From Candidatus Hydrogenedentota bacterium (GTDB lineage Bacteria; Hydrogenedentota; Hydrogenedentia; Hydrogenedentales; CAITNO01), in contig JAAYBR010000114.1 in assembly GCA_012730045.1 (NCBI GenBank), positions 1 through 59,993 of the forward strand: a stretch of DNA of 59,993 bases. The letters are read 5' to 3'. Shown piece after piece: positions 30,062 to 41,400 of the stretch. The notes below the pieces were generated by a model, which saw nothing but the letters and a program-made list of their open reading frames with translations, made no database searches and was not told the DNA's origin. A program made the translations under genes and the position numbers. The first letter of the stretch is position 1. Each line of letters begins with the position of its first letter.

Positions 30062-32209
30062 ATGGAAGAGACGACCCGCCCCGACATCCCCGAATCCGCC
30101 GCCGAGCAGTCCCCCGCGCCCGCCGCGCCCCTCAAAGCGCCGGAGGGCGAGGTGTTTCAGGGGGTGCAGGCCGCTGTGGCCGCCGTGCTGGTGGGCGTGG
30201 CCGCGCTGTTGGTCCATTTTTCCGTCGTGCACGTCCCCTTTAGCGGTCCAGGCGATGACCTGCTCTGCGACACGCCGAAGGCCCACGCGCTCCTCACCGC
30301 GCCGGAAGCCTTCCCCCTGCTGCCCGACGCCCCGCTCACCGTGCTGGGGCTGTCCGCGGCGTGGCAGGCCGGCGGCGGCGGTGCGGGAACCGTCCGCGCG
30401 CTCGGCCTCTTCGCGCATGTTCTGGCGGCGCTCGGCGTCTTCCTGCTGGCACGCCGGGGGCGCCGTCCCGGGTCGGGCGAGGGGATCGCCCTCGGCACCG
30501 CCCTGCTCTTTGCCCTTTCCCCCGCCGCCGCGGGCGCGCTGTCCACCGCGCCGGGTCTGGCGCCCGTGCTGGGCGCGTCGCTGGCCGTGTGGGCCATGGT
30601 CTGTCTGGACCGCCTGTTTTCCGGCAAGAGCAGGTTTGCCGCCTTCGCCGCGGTGCTGGGCGCGGCCGCCTGCGCCGCCGACGCGACCGCCGCCCTGTTC
30701 TTGGTTGCGGCGCTGGCGGCAGCCCTGCCCGCCCTGCGGCACCGTGCGGGGCAGATCGGGTTCGGCGCGCTGCTGGCCATTTTGTGCGCGGCAACGGGCG
30801 CGGCCGCCCGCCTGGCCGCGGGCATGCCCCTTCCCGGGGCTCTCGGCCATGCCGCCGGCATCGCCGGGGTGAACCCCGCCCTTTCCGCGTATTACGCCTG
30901 GGCCGTCGCGGCCCTCGCGCTGGCGGCGGTGATCCACCGTCTTCCCCTGGGCACCCCCCGCCTCGTCCTCGCTGGGGCGGCGGGCGTTGGGGCCGTCATT
31001 CTTGGCGTTTTCAGTTTCCTCGACCTGGCGGCCCGGCAGAACGCCGACGCCGCGCTCCTCGCCGCAACGGAGGCCGCCCCGGACAGCCCCGGCGCCTGGG
31101 CCGCCCTCGCCCGGTACTGCGAACGCCAGACGGCATCCGCCAGCCTTGCGGACGATGCGCGCGCCGAATGGCGGGGCCGCGCGCGCGAGGCCTGGGTCCG
31201 CGCGGCGGAGACCGCGCCGGACAGGGCTGAATACCGCTGGAAGGCAATCCGCGCCGGCGTTCCGGAGATTCCGCCCGATCCGGCGGAGATCGCCGCCCTC
31301 CTCCTGCGCGCGCCGCACGCCGACTGGGCGGCGGACGCCGCGGCCCTTGCCGCCGGCCTGCGGCCCGCCGACACAATGGACGCCCCCGGCGCGGCCCGCG
31401 CCGCCCTCGACGGGATGGCCTACGCCGCCCGCCGCGCCCCGAACCGCGCCGACCTGCAGGGCGCCCGGGGCCTCCAGCTGTTCATGGCGGGAAACATGCG
31501 GGACGCCGCGCCGCTTCTGGCCGAGGCCGCTGCCGCCCTGCCCGAGGCCCCCTTTGCCTTTGCCGCCGAACCCGCCCAGAAGGCCGCCGAGCGTGTCGCC
31601 GCGCTGGAGAAAACGTCCCGCGAGAAACTGACGGCCAACCCGGGCGACCCGGCCGGGCATCTCGCCCGCGTGGAGTATGAACTCGCCTCGGGACGCCTCA
31701 CCCAGGCGTTGTACCTCGCCGCAAGCACCCACCGCCGGTTCCCCGAGAACGCCGACGCCACCCGTATCCTCGGCATGGTGCGCGCCCTGCGCGGCGAGGC
31801 CGACCGTTTTCTCGACGAGGCTGGCGACACCCTTTCCCCCGAGGCGTGGGACGCCCTCACCAAACAGGCCGCCTCCGCCAATGCCTGGGCCGCCGCCCTC
31901 CGCTACGCCGCCAAGACACCCCGCGCAGGGGGCGAATCGCCCGGGGAAAAACTCGCCGAAACCGCCCTCGCCCTCCGGCGGCCCGACCAGGCCGAACGCC
32001 TCCTCCGCGCCGCCCTTGAGGCCGACCCCGCCAACTGGAAACCCGCCCTCCGCCTCGCCGACATGGCCCGCGACGCCCAGCAGCCCGACGCCGCCGCCGC
32101 CTGGCTCGCCGAGGCCCAAAAACGCGGCGCCCCCGAGAGCGAACTCCAGCAGCGCGGCGGCGCCCCCGCCCCCCAGACCTTCGAGCCCGTCCGCACCATG
32201 ATCCAGTGA
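30062..32209 (+). CDS. Membrane protein with C-terminal TPR-like repeats
   Basis: 715 residues, extremely Ala-rich. After a Pro/Ala-rich cytoplasmic N-terminus, hydrophobic segments are found at about residues 37-58, 115-132, 143-165, 172-190, 200-222, 230-250, 275-292 and 300-320. The soluble part from about residue 330 consists of helical TPR-like units (SPGAWAALARYCE, NPGDPAGHLARVEYELASG, DPANWKPALRLADMARDAQ). The layout resembles O-mannosyltransferase-like/TMTC-type membrane TPR proteins, but I see no catalytic acidic motif. Function unknown. The ATG at 30062 has no strong ribosome site. Confidence 0.75.
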   Translation: MEETTRPDIPESAAEQSPAPAAPLKAPEGEVFQGVQAAVAAVLVGVAALLVHFSVVHVPFSGPGDDLLCDTPKAHALLTAPEAFPLLPDAPLTVLGLSAAWQAGGGGAGTVRALGLFAHVLAALGVFLLARRGRRPGSGEGIALGTALLFALSPAAAGALSTAPGLAPVLGASLAVWAMVCLDRLFSGKSRFAAFAAVLGAAACAADATAALFLVAALAAALPALRHRAGQIGFGALLAILCAATGAAARLAAGMPLPGALGHAAGIAGVNPALSAYYAWAVAALALAAVIHRLPLGTPRLVLAGAAGVGAVILGVFSFLDLAARQNADAALLAATEAAPDSPGAWAALARYCERQTASASLADDARAEWRGRAREAWVRAAETAPDRAEYRWKAIRAGVPEIPPDPAEIAALLLRAPHADWAADAAALAAGLRPADTMDAPGAARAALDGMAYAARRAPNRADLQGARGLQLFMAGNMRDAAPLLAEAAAALPEAPFAFAAEPAQKAAERVAALEKTSREKLTANPGDPAGHLARVEYELASGRLTQALYLAASTHRRFPENADATRILGMVRALRGEADRFLDEAGDTLSPEAWDALTKQAASANAWAAALRYAAKTPRAGGESPGEKLAETALALRRPDQAERLLRAALEADPANWKPALRLADMARDAQQPDAAAAWLAEAQKRGAPESELQQRGGAPAPQTFEPVRTMIQ

Positions 32210-32395
32210 CGGACACCTCCCCGCGGGGGGGCGCCACAGGCCGGGGCCCGACCGCCCGGAGGCTGGGACTTCGTTCCAGCGGCAATACGGTCCGGGCATA
32301 CACTCCTCTCAGGCCCAAGGCGCCGCCCTTCCCCGGCATCCCATACCTCCCATGTTTCCCATCGCTTTCGGAGAACCGCCGCCATGGAAAGGAAA

Positions 32396-32425
32396 CGCCC
32401 GCCGGAGCCGAAGCTCCGGCGGGCG
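32396..32425 (-). terminator. Intrinsic terminator of the giant subtilase gene
   Basis: A perfect 13-bp stem (32396-32408 with 32413-32425) and a 4-nt loop lie just past the end of the leftward giant gene. Read leftward, the stem is followed by TTTCCTTTCC. The rest of the 236-bp gap 32210-32445 shows no gene. Confidence 0.7.
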
Positions 32426-32445
32426 CGAAATGCGGGACGGTGGGC

Positions 32446-35400
32446 CTATTCCGTGCGGCGGCGCCCCAGGGCGGCCAGCAGCGTGAGCGCCAGCGCCCCC
32501 AGGAACACGTCGCCCAGACGCGACTTGAGGCCCTCCACCGTCATGTCGGCCTTGGAGCAGGTACACCCGCATCCGCAGCCCTTGACCCCCAGCTCTTCCT
32601 TGTCCAGCCGCCCGTCATCGTTGAGGTCGAGGGCGTCGAATATGGGCTGGGTGAGGGGGGGATAAACCCCGGCCGCCTCGTCGTACGAAAGCAGCCGGTC
32701 CCCGTTCGTGTCGGCGGACCGGAAGACCTCGGCCAGGGCGGCGCGCGCCGCCTCCACGGAGGCGGGGTCCGGACCCGTGGAGACCACCAGGGAAACGGCG
32801 CTGCCGGGGGCCGCCTGCGCGCCCGCCGCCGGACTCTGGCTGATGACGGCGCCCGCGACCACGGTGTCGCTGTAGGCCCCGGCGACGCCGCCCACGGTGA
32901 GCCCCGAAGTGGCGATGACCGACCGGGCCTGCGCCTCGGCCGTGCCGACCACGTCGGGAACGACCACCGGCTGCGGCCCCTTCGAGACCACCAGGGAAAC
33001 CGCCGAACCGGCGGCCGCGCTTGCGCCCGCTGAGGGCGTCTGGCTGACCACCTGGCCCGCCGGGACCGTGGCGCTGAAGGACTCAGTCACCGTGCCCAGG
33101 GTGAGCCCGGCCCCGCCGATCGCGGTGCCGGCCGCCGCCTGGGTCATGCCGACCACATTGGGCACAATCACCGGGGCGGGACCCTTCGAGACCACAAGGT
33201 TCACCGCCGAACCGGCGGAGGCGCTGGCACCCGCGACGGGCGTCTGGCTGATGACCTGGCCCTCCGGGACCGTGGCGCTGAAGGACTCCGTGACCGTGCC
33301 AACGGCAAGGCCGGCGCCTGTCAGGGCCGTCGCCGCGGCCGCCTGAGTCATGCCGACAACGTCCGGCACGGTGACTGCGGGCGCGGGACCCTTCGAAACT
33401 TCGAGGTCCACCGCCGTGCCGGGAGCAACGGACGCGCCCGCCGCCGGGGTCTGGCTCATCACCTCGCCCGCCGGCACCGTGGCGCTGAAGGACTCCGTGA
33501 CCGCGCCGACGGCAAGGCCGGCCCCTGTGAGGGCCGTCGCCGCGGCCGCCTGCTGCAGGCCCACCACGTCGGGAACAGTCACCGGTGCCGGACCCTTCGA
33601 GACCGTGAGGTTCACGGGGGTGTTTTCGGCGACCATCGCCCCGGCGGCGGGATTCTGGCTGATGACCTGGCCCGCGGGAACCGTGGCGCTGAAGGCTTCG
33701 GTTACCGTGCCCAGGGTCAGCTGCGCCGCAAGCAGAGCCGTCTCTGCCGCGGCCTGTGTCATGCCGACGACGTTGGGCACTTCCTTGTCGCCCGCGGGGG
33801 CCGGGCCCTTCGAGACTTCCAGGTTCACGGCGGTACCCGCCGCCACTTCGGCGCCCGCCGCCGGCGTCTGGCTCATCACCTCGCCCACGGGAACCGTGTC
33901 GCTGAAGGACTCCGTCACCGTGCCGACCGCCAAGCCCGCGCCCGTGAGCGCCGTCTCTGCGGCCGCCTGCTGCAGGCCCACCACGTTGGGAACCGTCACC
34001 GGCGCCGGACCCTTCGAGACCTCGAGGTCCACCGCCGTGCCGGGGGCGACGGACGTGTCCGCCGCCGGGGTCTGGCTCATCACCTCGCCCGCCGGGACCG
34101 TGGCGCTGTACGCTTCGGTCACCGCGCCGACGGCAAGACCCGCGCCCGTCAGGGCGGTCTCAGCGGCGGCTTGAGTCATGCCGACCACATTGGGCACAGC
34201 CACCGGCGCCGGGCCCTTGGAGACCGTGATGTTCACGGGGGTGTTTTCGGCGACCATCGCCCCGGCCGCCGGATTCTGGCTGATGACCTGGCCCACGGGC
34301 ACCGTGGCGCTGTACACCTCGGTCACCGTGCCCAGGGTCAGCTCGGCGGCCACCAGGGCCGACCCGGCCTGCGCCTGGGTCATGCCGACCACATTGGGCA
34401 CTTCCTTGTCTCCCGCCGGGGCCGGACCCTTCGAGACTTCCAGGTTCACGGCGGCGCCCGCCGCCACCTCGGCGCCCGCGGCGGGCGTCTGGCTCATCAC
34501 CTGGCCCAGAGGCGCCGTGTCGCTGAAGGACTCGGTCACCGTGCCGACGGTCAGGCCCGCGCCCGTGAGCGCGGTCTCCGCCACAGCCTGCGTCAGGCCG
34601 ACGACATCGGGCACCGTCACCGGCGCCGGACCCTTGGAGACCACCAGGTCCACGGACGTGCCGGGCGCGACCTCCACCCCGGCGGCGGGGTTCTGGCTGA
34701 TGACCTGGCCCGCCGGAACGGTCAGGCTGAACGCATCCGTCACCGCGCCGACGGCGAGGCCCGCGCCCGTGAGGGCCGCCTCGGCGGCCGCCTGGGTCAG
34801 GCCGACCACGTTGGGCACGGCCACCGGCGCCGGACCCTTCGAGATCGTGAGGTTCACGGGGGTGTTTTCGGCGACCATCGCACCGGCGGCGGGATTCTGG
34901 CTGATGACCTCGCCCGCGAGAACCGTGTCACTGTACACCTCGGTCACCGTGCCCAGCGTGAGCTGCGCCCCGGTCAGGGCGGACTCGGCCTGGGCCTGCG
35001 TCATGCCGACCACGTTCGGCACCTCTTTGTCGCCGCCCGGCGCCGGGCCCTTCGAGACTTCAAGGTCCACCGCCGTACCGGGCGCAACGGACGCGCCCGC
35101 CGTCGGGGTCTGGCTCATCACTTCGCCCACCGGCGCCGTCTCGCTGAACGACTCGGTGACCGTGCCGACGGCGAGGCCCGCGCCCGTGAGCGCGGATTCC
35201 GCAGCCGCCTGCTGGAGGCCGACCACATCCGGAACCGTCACCGGCGCCGGACCCTTCGACACTTCAAGGTCCACCGCGGTGCCGGGGGCCACCGACGCGC
35301 CGGCCGCCGGGGTCTGGCTCATCACCTCGCCCACCGGCGCCGTGGCGCTGAAGGACTCGGTCAGCGTGCCGACGGCGAGACCCGCACCCGTGAGCGCGGA

Positions 35401-38400
35401 TTCCGCAGCCGCCTGCTGGAGGCCGACCACATCCGGAACCGTCACCGGCGCGGGACCCTTCGACACTTCCATGTTCACCGCGGTGCCGGGGGCGACGGGC
35501 GTGCCCGCCGCCGGGGTCTGGCTCATCACCTCGCCCACGGGCGCCGTGGCGCTGAAGGACTCGGTCACCGTGCCGACGGCGAGACCCGCGCCCGTGAGCG
35601 CGGATTCCGCAGCCGCCTGCTGGAGACCGACCACGTTGGGAACCGTGACCGGCTCGGGGCCCTTGGAGACCTCGATGTCCACCGGGGTGCCCGGAAGCAC
35701 CGACGCACCGGCCGACGGATTCTGGCTCATCACCTCGTCCACGGGCACCGTGGCGCTCCAGGTCTCGGTGACTGTGCCAACGTTGAGGCTCGCGCCCATG
35801 ATCGCGGTCTCGGCGGCGAGCCGCTGGAGACCGACCACGGCGGGAACGAGAACGGGCTCGGGGCCCTTGGAGACCTCGAGGTCCACCGGGGTGCCCGGAA
35901 GCACCGACGCACCGGCCGACGGATTCTGGCTCATCACCTCGCCCACGGGCGCCGTGGCGCTAAAGGACTCGGTCACCGTGCCGACGGCAAGGCCCGCGCC
36001 TGTGAGCGCGGATTCCGCGGCCGCCTGCTGCAGGCCGACCACGGCGGGAACGAGAACGGGCTCGGGGCCCTTGGAGACCTCGAGGTCCACCGCCGAGCCG
36101 GGAAGCGCCAACGCGCCGGCCGCCGGCGTCTGGCTCATCACCTCGCCCACGGGCGCCGTGGCGCTGAAGGACTCGGTGACCGTGCCGACGGCAAGGCCCG
36201 CGCCTGTGAGCGCGGATTCCGCGGCCGCCTGCTGCAGGCCGACCACGTCGGGAACAGGAACGGGCTCGGGGCCCTTCGACACTTCGAGGTCCACGGCCGA
36301 TCCGGCAGGCACCACCGCGGCCGCAGCGGGATTCTGGCTGATGACCTCGCCGACGGGAACGGTGGCGCTCCAGGACTCCGTGACGGCGCCCACGGCAAGG
36401 AAGGCCTCCACCAGCGCCGTTTCCGCGGCGCCCTGCTGGAGGCCGACCACGTCGGGAACCGTCACGGGGCAGCCCGCGAAGCCGGTAAGGTCGGTCTCCA
36501 GGTAGTCGGCGGGCACACCCGCGCCCGCGGAGAGCCCCGCGAGCCCGTTCACCGCGTCCATGCCGAGATGGGTGAGGGCAATCCGCCCGTCGAAGTAGAG
36601 CTCGATCTGGAAGTTGTTGGAGTTGGTGGTGTCGTAGTTCGGGACATTGCTGAACGTGACGGCCACCCGGTCCACAAGCTGCTTCCAGGAGACGACGCCC
36701 TGGAATTCCGGGTCGAGGTCCCTGTAAAGGCCCGCAACGCGGGGCAGGCTGAAATGGTTTCCCAGGGATCCGGTGGCCGAACTGTCTCCGGCGGTGAAGG
36801 TGACATACCCGTTGGACCCGACGTAGAAGGTGGAGTACGCCGTCCCATACAGGTAGACCTCCACCCCTGCGGGCAGGTCCACCTGCACGGAGCTGTCATC
36901 CGTCAGAGTCAGGGGCGTGCCGCCCGTGGGATCGGTCGGGAAGGACACCGCCGGTGCGCTGCACACCCCGTAGAACAGGGGGGAGCTGTCGGGGGTGAAC
37001 AGCAGCGTCTGGTGCTGAATGTCCCAGTCATCCGCATCGAACAGCTCTGTGTGGTACTCCCTGCCGATCTCCAGCAGGATGTTCCGGGGAACCGAATGCG
37101 TGGTCGCTTCGTTGACGAAACCCACCATGGCCGGATACGTTCCCGCCGGCAGGGCGGTGACGCCGATGTTGAGGGCGACCAGCACCTCCACGGACGTCCC
37201 CGGGTCCAGCGTTCCGGAGGTCGGGGCCGCGTCCAGCCAGGTCTCGGAGGGGGTCAAATGCCAGGGCACCGGGGACGGGCCGGCATTGGTGAGCGTGTAG
37301 GACGCGGTCAGCGGGGCGAAGGGGCCGCCCGGCGCGCCGCGCGAGCGGAACACCGTGTCCGGCGTGACGCTGAGGGGCTCAAGCACCGTCAGGTCCAGGC
37401 TGCGGTACGTCTTGTACCCCGTGCCGGTGTTGGAGAAGGTGACCCTGCCCGTGTAGTCGGCGGGCACGAGGCTTTGCGCCGCGGCGTTGACGGACACCGT
37501 CACGTCCACCGTTCCGCCCGGATCCAGCGTGCCGGAGGCCGGGACAACATCCGCCCAGGCGGCATCGGCGGCCGCCTGCCAGGGCACGGCTGCCGCGCCC
37601 GCGTTGGTCAGGGTGTAGACCGCCTGCCCGGGGGCGAACGGTCCGCCGAAGTACCCTTCGGCGTCCAGCCCCGTCTCCGGCTGCGCGCGCAGGTCGTCCA
37701 CGCGCACCGTCAGCGTGCAGGGAACCGTCACGGACGGGTTGCCGGGGTCGTTGTGCTCGATCAGGATGTCCGCCGTGTACACGCCCGGAGCGAGCCCGGC
37801 CGCGTCAAAGGTGACGGTCTTGGCGGCGCAGGCGCCGCCGGCGACGGCCCCGGCCGACGGGTCTTGGACCTGCAGCCAATTCTGGCCGCCCGCAGTCCAG
37901 ACCAGCGCGTTCGCCAGCATGCGCGCGCCGTCCGTGGAGGCGTCCCAAAAGTCGGAGCTAACATCGCTGGAGGGCGGGTAGAAGCACACATCCGCGCGAA
38001 GCGCGCCATTGACATCGGCGACCGCCACGAGCGGGTGCCCGTCGGACCATTCCGCCACCAGGGTCGTCCCCGGGTACACAGAGGTCGTGGTGGGCCGGTA
38101 GGAGGAACTCCCTCCATTGAACGAGACCACTCCCGTCATGATCGGATGCCCCGGATCATGGACCGTACCCAGGGTGGCGGGGCTGTCGATGGTGGTTGGG
38201 CGGTCCATCAGCACGTACCCCCCGGAAACCCACCGGCCCTGCATCATGCAGCTGTTCAGGTTGTCGCCCACCTCGAACACGCTGCACACCACGCCGCCGC
38301 CGCCGGCCGCGTAGTCCGCCATGGCGTCGCCCAGGGCGGTGGCGTCGGCGTAGGGCATGTTGCCGTAGACAAGCACTGCGTCAAAGGCCTGGAGTTCGGC

Positions 38401-41400
38401 CAGTGTCGGCGTGACGGCGCCGAGGTTGAAGGTCGCGACGCTGCCGAACTGCCCGGTGGAGATCAGCTTGGCCTGGACGTCCGACAGATACGCCGTGTCG
38501 TCAGCCCCATAGACAGCCACGTTCACGGTGGAGGCCGTGGTGATGCCCGCCTCGGCGGCGGTCATGACACTGGCGACCTGCGCCGGGTCGGACAGGGTGT
38601 CCGCCGCCTTGGTCCCGGCGGCGGCGGCATTGCCCGCGCCCTTTATTGACAACGGCCCGTCCAGGATGCCGCTGCGCTCGATGGCCGTGTCCACGGCGGC
38701 GCGCACTCGGTCCCCGCCGCCCTGCTTGTCCAGGACCGGTTCGTTGTACTGGACGCTGATGGTGTACTCCAGCCAGTCCTCGCCGTCGTTGCAGAGGTTG
38801 AGCGCGGGGTCGAAGGTGAACACGGCCTCCTGGGACAGCGTCGCCTCGAGCGAGGCGGGCGCCTCGATCCGCGCGATGGGCGGGTCGGGAATCGCCGTAA
38901 GCTCCACGTCCCGGGTGATGGAGACGCTGGTGGCGGTGTTGGTAAAGGACACCACCGCCGTGTGCACCCCGAAGGGCAGCGCGTTGGCGTTGCTGTTCAG
39001 GGAGACCACCACCGACGTGGAGGTGCCCGCCGCCAGAATCCCGGACGAAACGGAGACGTCCAGCCAGGCTTCCGAGAGGCCGACGGTCCAGTTCACGTCA
39101 CTGCCGCCCGCGTTGTTGAGCAGGTACTCCTTGCCCGTCGGGTCAAAGGGCCCGCCGGTGCCGCCGGAGGAGACCAGAGGCTCCACCGGGCTGACCCACA
39201 GGTCGTCCAGGACGCCGTTGCCGCTCAGCAGCACCTCCGTCACCGGCTCGTCCAGGTCGTTGGTGGCGATCAGGACCGAGTCGGTGAACGGCCCCTCGCC
39301 GGTCGGGGTGAAGTTGACGTCGAACGTGGTGAATCCGCCGGGATTGAGCGTCAGCGGAAACGAGGGAACCCCGGAGAGGGAGAAGGCGCTCGCCTCCGCC
39401 CCGACGGGCGTGATGCGCACCTCGCCAAAGGCGCAGGAGCCGGCGCCGCCAAACCCGTCCACGATGCACACGCCGGCGTATCCTGCGCCGGAAATGTCCG
39501 AGTCGGTCGTGCTCCAGACGGGCACGCCGTTGAAGATCACCTCCAGCAGGCTTCCATCGGCCGAGAAACGGACCGTGTTCGGCGCCTCTCCGGTATTCAG
39601 TGCGCCGGAACTGGTGCAGCTGAGATCAGTGAATGAGCCGGAAACCACCTTCAGCACACAGTAATCCCCGTCCGGGCTCATCACCAGCACATACCCGGTG
39701 CCCGCGTCGGCCCCCGGATTGAACGCGAAGTCGGCGCTGGCGCGCAGGAACAGGCCCCAGTACAGGTCGCTGTTCGGCGCAATCAGCCGCGCGTCCGCCT
39801 CAATGGAGCCGTTCTGCATGGTCATGCCCGAGTAGTACGACTGGGGGTCGTTTCCGGAGCCGCTGGAGAGAACATACTCGCCCGCAACCACCTCGGTGCT
39901 GCCGGGCTCGGTCGGCACCCATCCGGGGGCGGACCCGCTCTCGAAGTCCTCCGTGTAGGTGAAGCCCACCAACGAGACGCCCTCCAGGGAAAGGTCATGG
40001 ATGGGATCCACATTGGTCACGGTGATCTGGCCCGTTTCGGTGACGCCCACCATCACGTTGCCAAGGGGCATCTGCAGGTCGTCTGCGGGAAGGACGCTGT
40101 CCGTCACTTGGACCTCGCCAGGAAGGGGGATCACCTCCAGGGCCACGTCCCGCGTGGTGGTGTACGCGCTCCCAGTGTTCGCGAAGGTGACCGTGTCCGT
40201 GTAGGTGCCGGGCGTCAGGGTGAAGGCTGCCGTGTTGATGGTCACCTCCACGGCGGTGGACGAGAACGCCCCCAGAGTCCCGCCCGCCGGGGAGACCGTC
40301 ACCCAGGGCTGCGTCGGCGCCGCCGTCCAGGAGATGTCCGCCCCGCTGTGGTTGGTCAGTGTGTAGGTGGTGCCGACCGGGGAGAACAGGCCCCCCTCGT
40401 AGCCCGAGGAGTCCAAGCCGTATTCCGGATCCAGCACGAGATAGTCGTCCAGCCCGGTTCCCGTGACGGCGACAGAAACCTCCGGCTCGTCGGCGTCATT
40501 GGTCTGGATCAGCACGGACGACGCGTCCGGACCGGCCGCAGCCGGGTTATAGACCACGTCGAAGGCCACCGAGGATCCGGGGGCCACCGTGTAAGGAAGC
40601 GTCGGCATGTTGCTGAGGCTGAAAGAGCTGCCCGACGTCTCCATGCCGGCGGGCGCGCCCGTTTCAGCCCTGGGCCCCTTGTACACGGGGAACGCCGAGG
40701 CCGGTGGGGCGAGGGAGGCGGAGCCGCCGGTGACAGGGTGCGCGTTGCGCCAGGCCTGCTCCGCGCTGATCCCCGCGCCCGTGGACAGCGCGAACCCCGG
40801 AGGGCCGGCGGTCACATCATCGAACGAGTGCACGGGGTCATTCCCCCCGGGGCTGTAGCCGGCAAGCGCGATGTGCCCCGCCGAGGGGGACGGATCCGTC
40901 CCGGTCCACGCCAGGGTTTCGTTCAGGAACACGTTGATGGCGCTTCCCTCCACGCTCAATCTGACGGTGTTCGTCACCGGATCCAGCAGCGCCGAAGGTG
41001 TCCAGTCCTGAATCCAGGTGAAGGTGGCGCCGTCAAACCGGATCACCCAGAAACTGCCTTCGGCGCTGATGCCGACGCCCAGGGCGGACCCGGAGACCTC
41101 CGGCACGAAATCGGAACTGGCGCGGACAAACAGGGCGTGGGTGTTGGTGTTGACGCCGGCCCTGCCGAGCGTGGCCACCACGTCCAGGTCGCTCCAGGAT
41201 GCCGCGGTGTACACCGCGGACATGTAGTAGGCGGACGCCGTCTGCGCGCGGTAGTGGCCGTCCACCACGTCCCACATGGCGTCCTCGTATTCCACCCATC
41301 CCTGGGCGAGTCCGTCGCTGAAATCCTCTCGGTAGAAAGCCCCAAAAAGGATGTCCGAAATCACCAGATCGTGCGCGCCGCTGGTGTTGGACACGGTGAT

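Noticed and set aside
32764-36466. CRISPR-like appearance of regularly spaced similar DNA
   Set aside because: The period of about 205 bp, the continuous reading frame and the PASTA protein pattern show a coding repeat, not direct repeats with unique spacers; no cas genes are present.
34171-38649. Long plus-strand open frames opposite the giant gene (also 34178-36505, 39997-42639, 43066-47187)
   Set aside because: They mirror the repeats of the minus-strand gene, are dominated by Arg/His/Gly or Thr/Pro/Ala, have no ribosome sites or recognisable domains, and exist because GC-rich codons leave few stops on the other strand.
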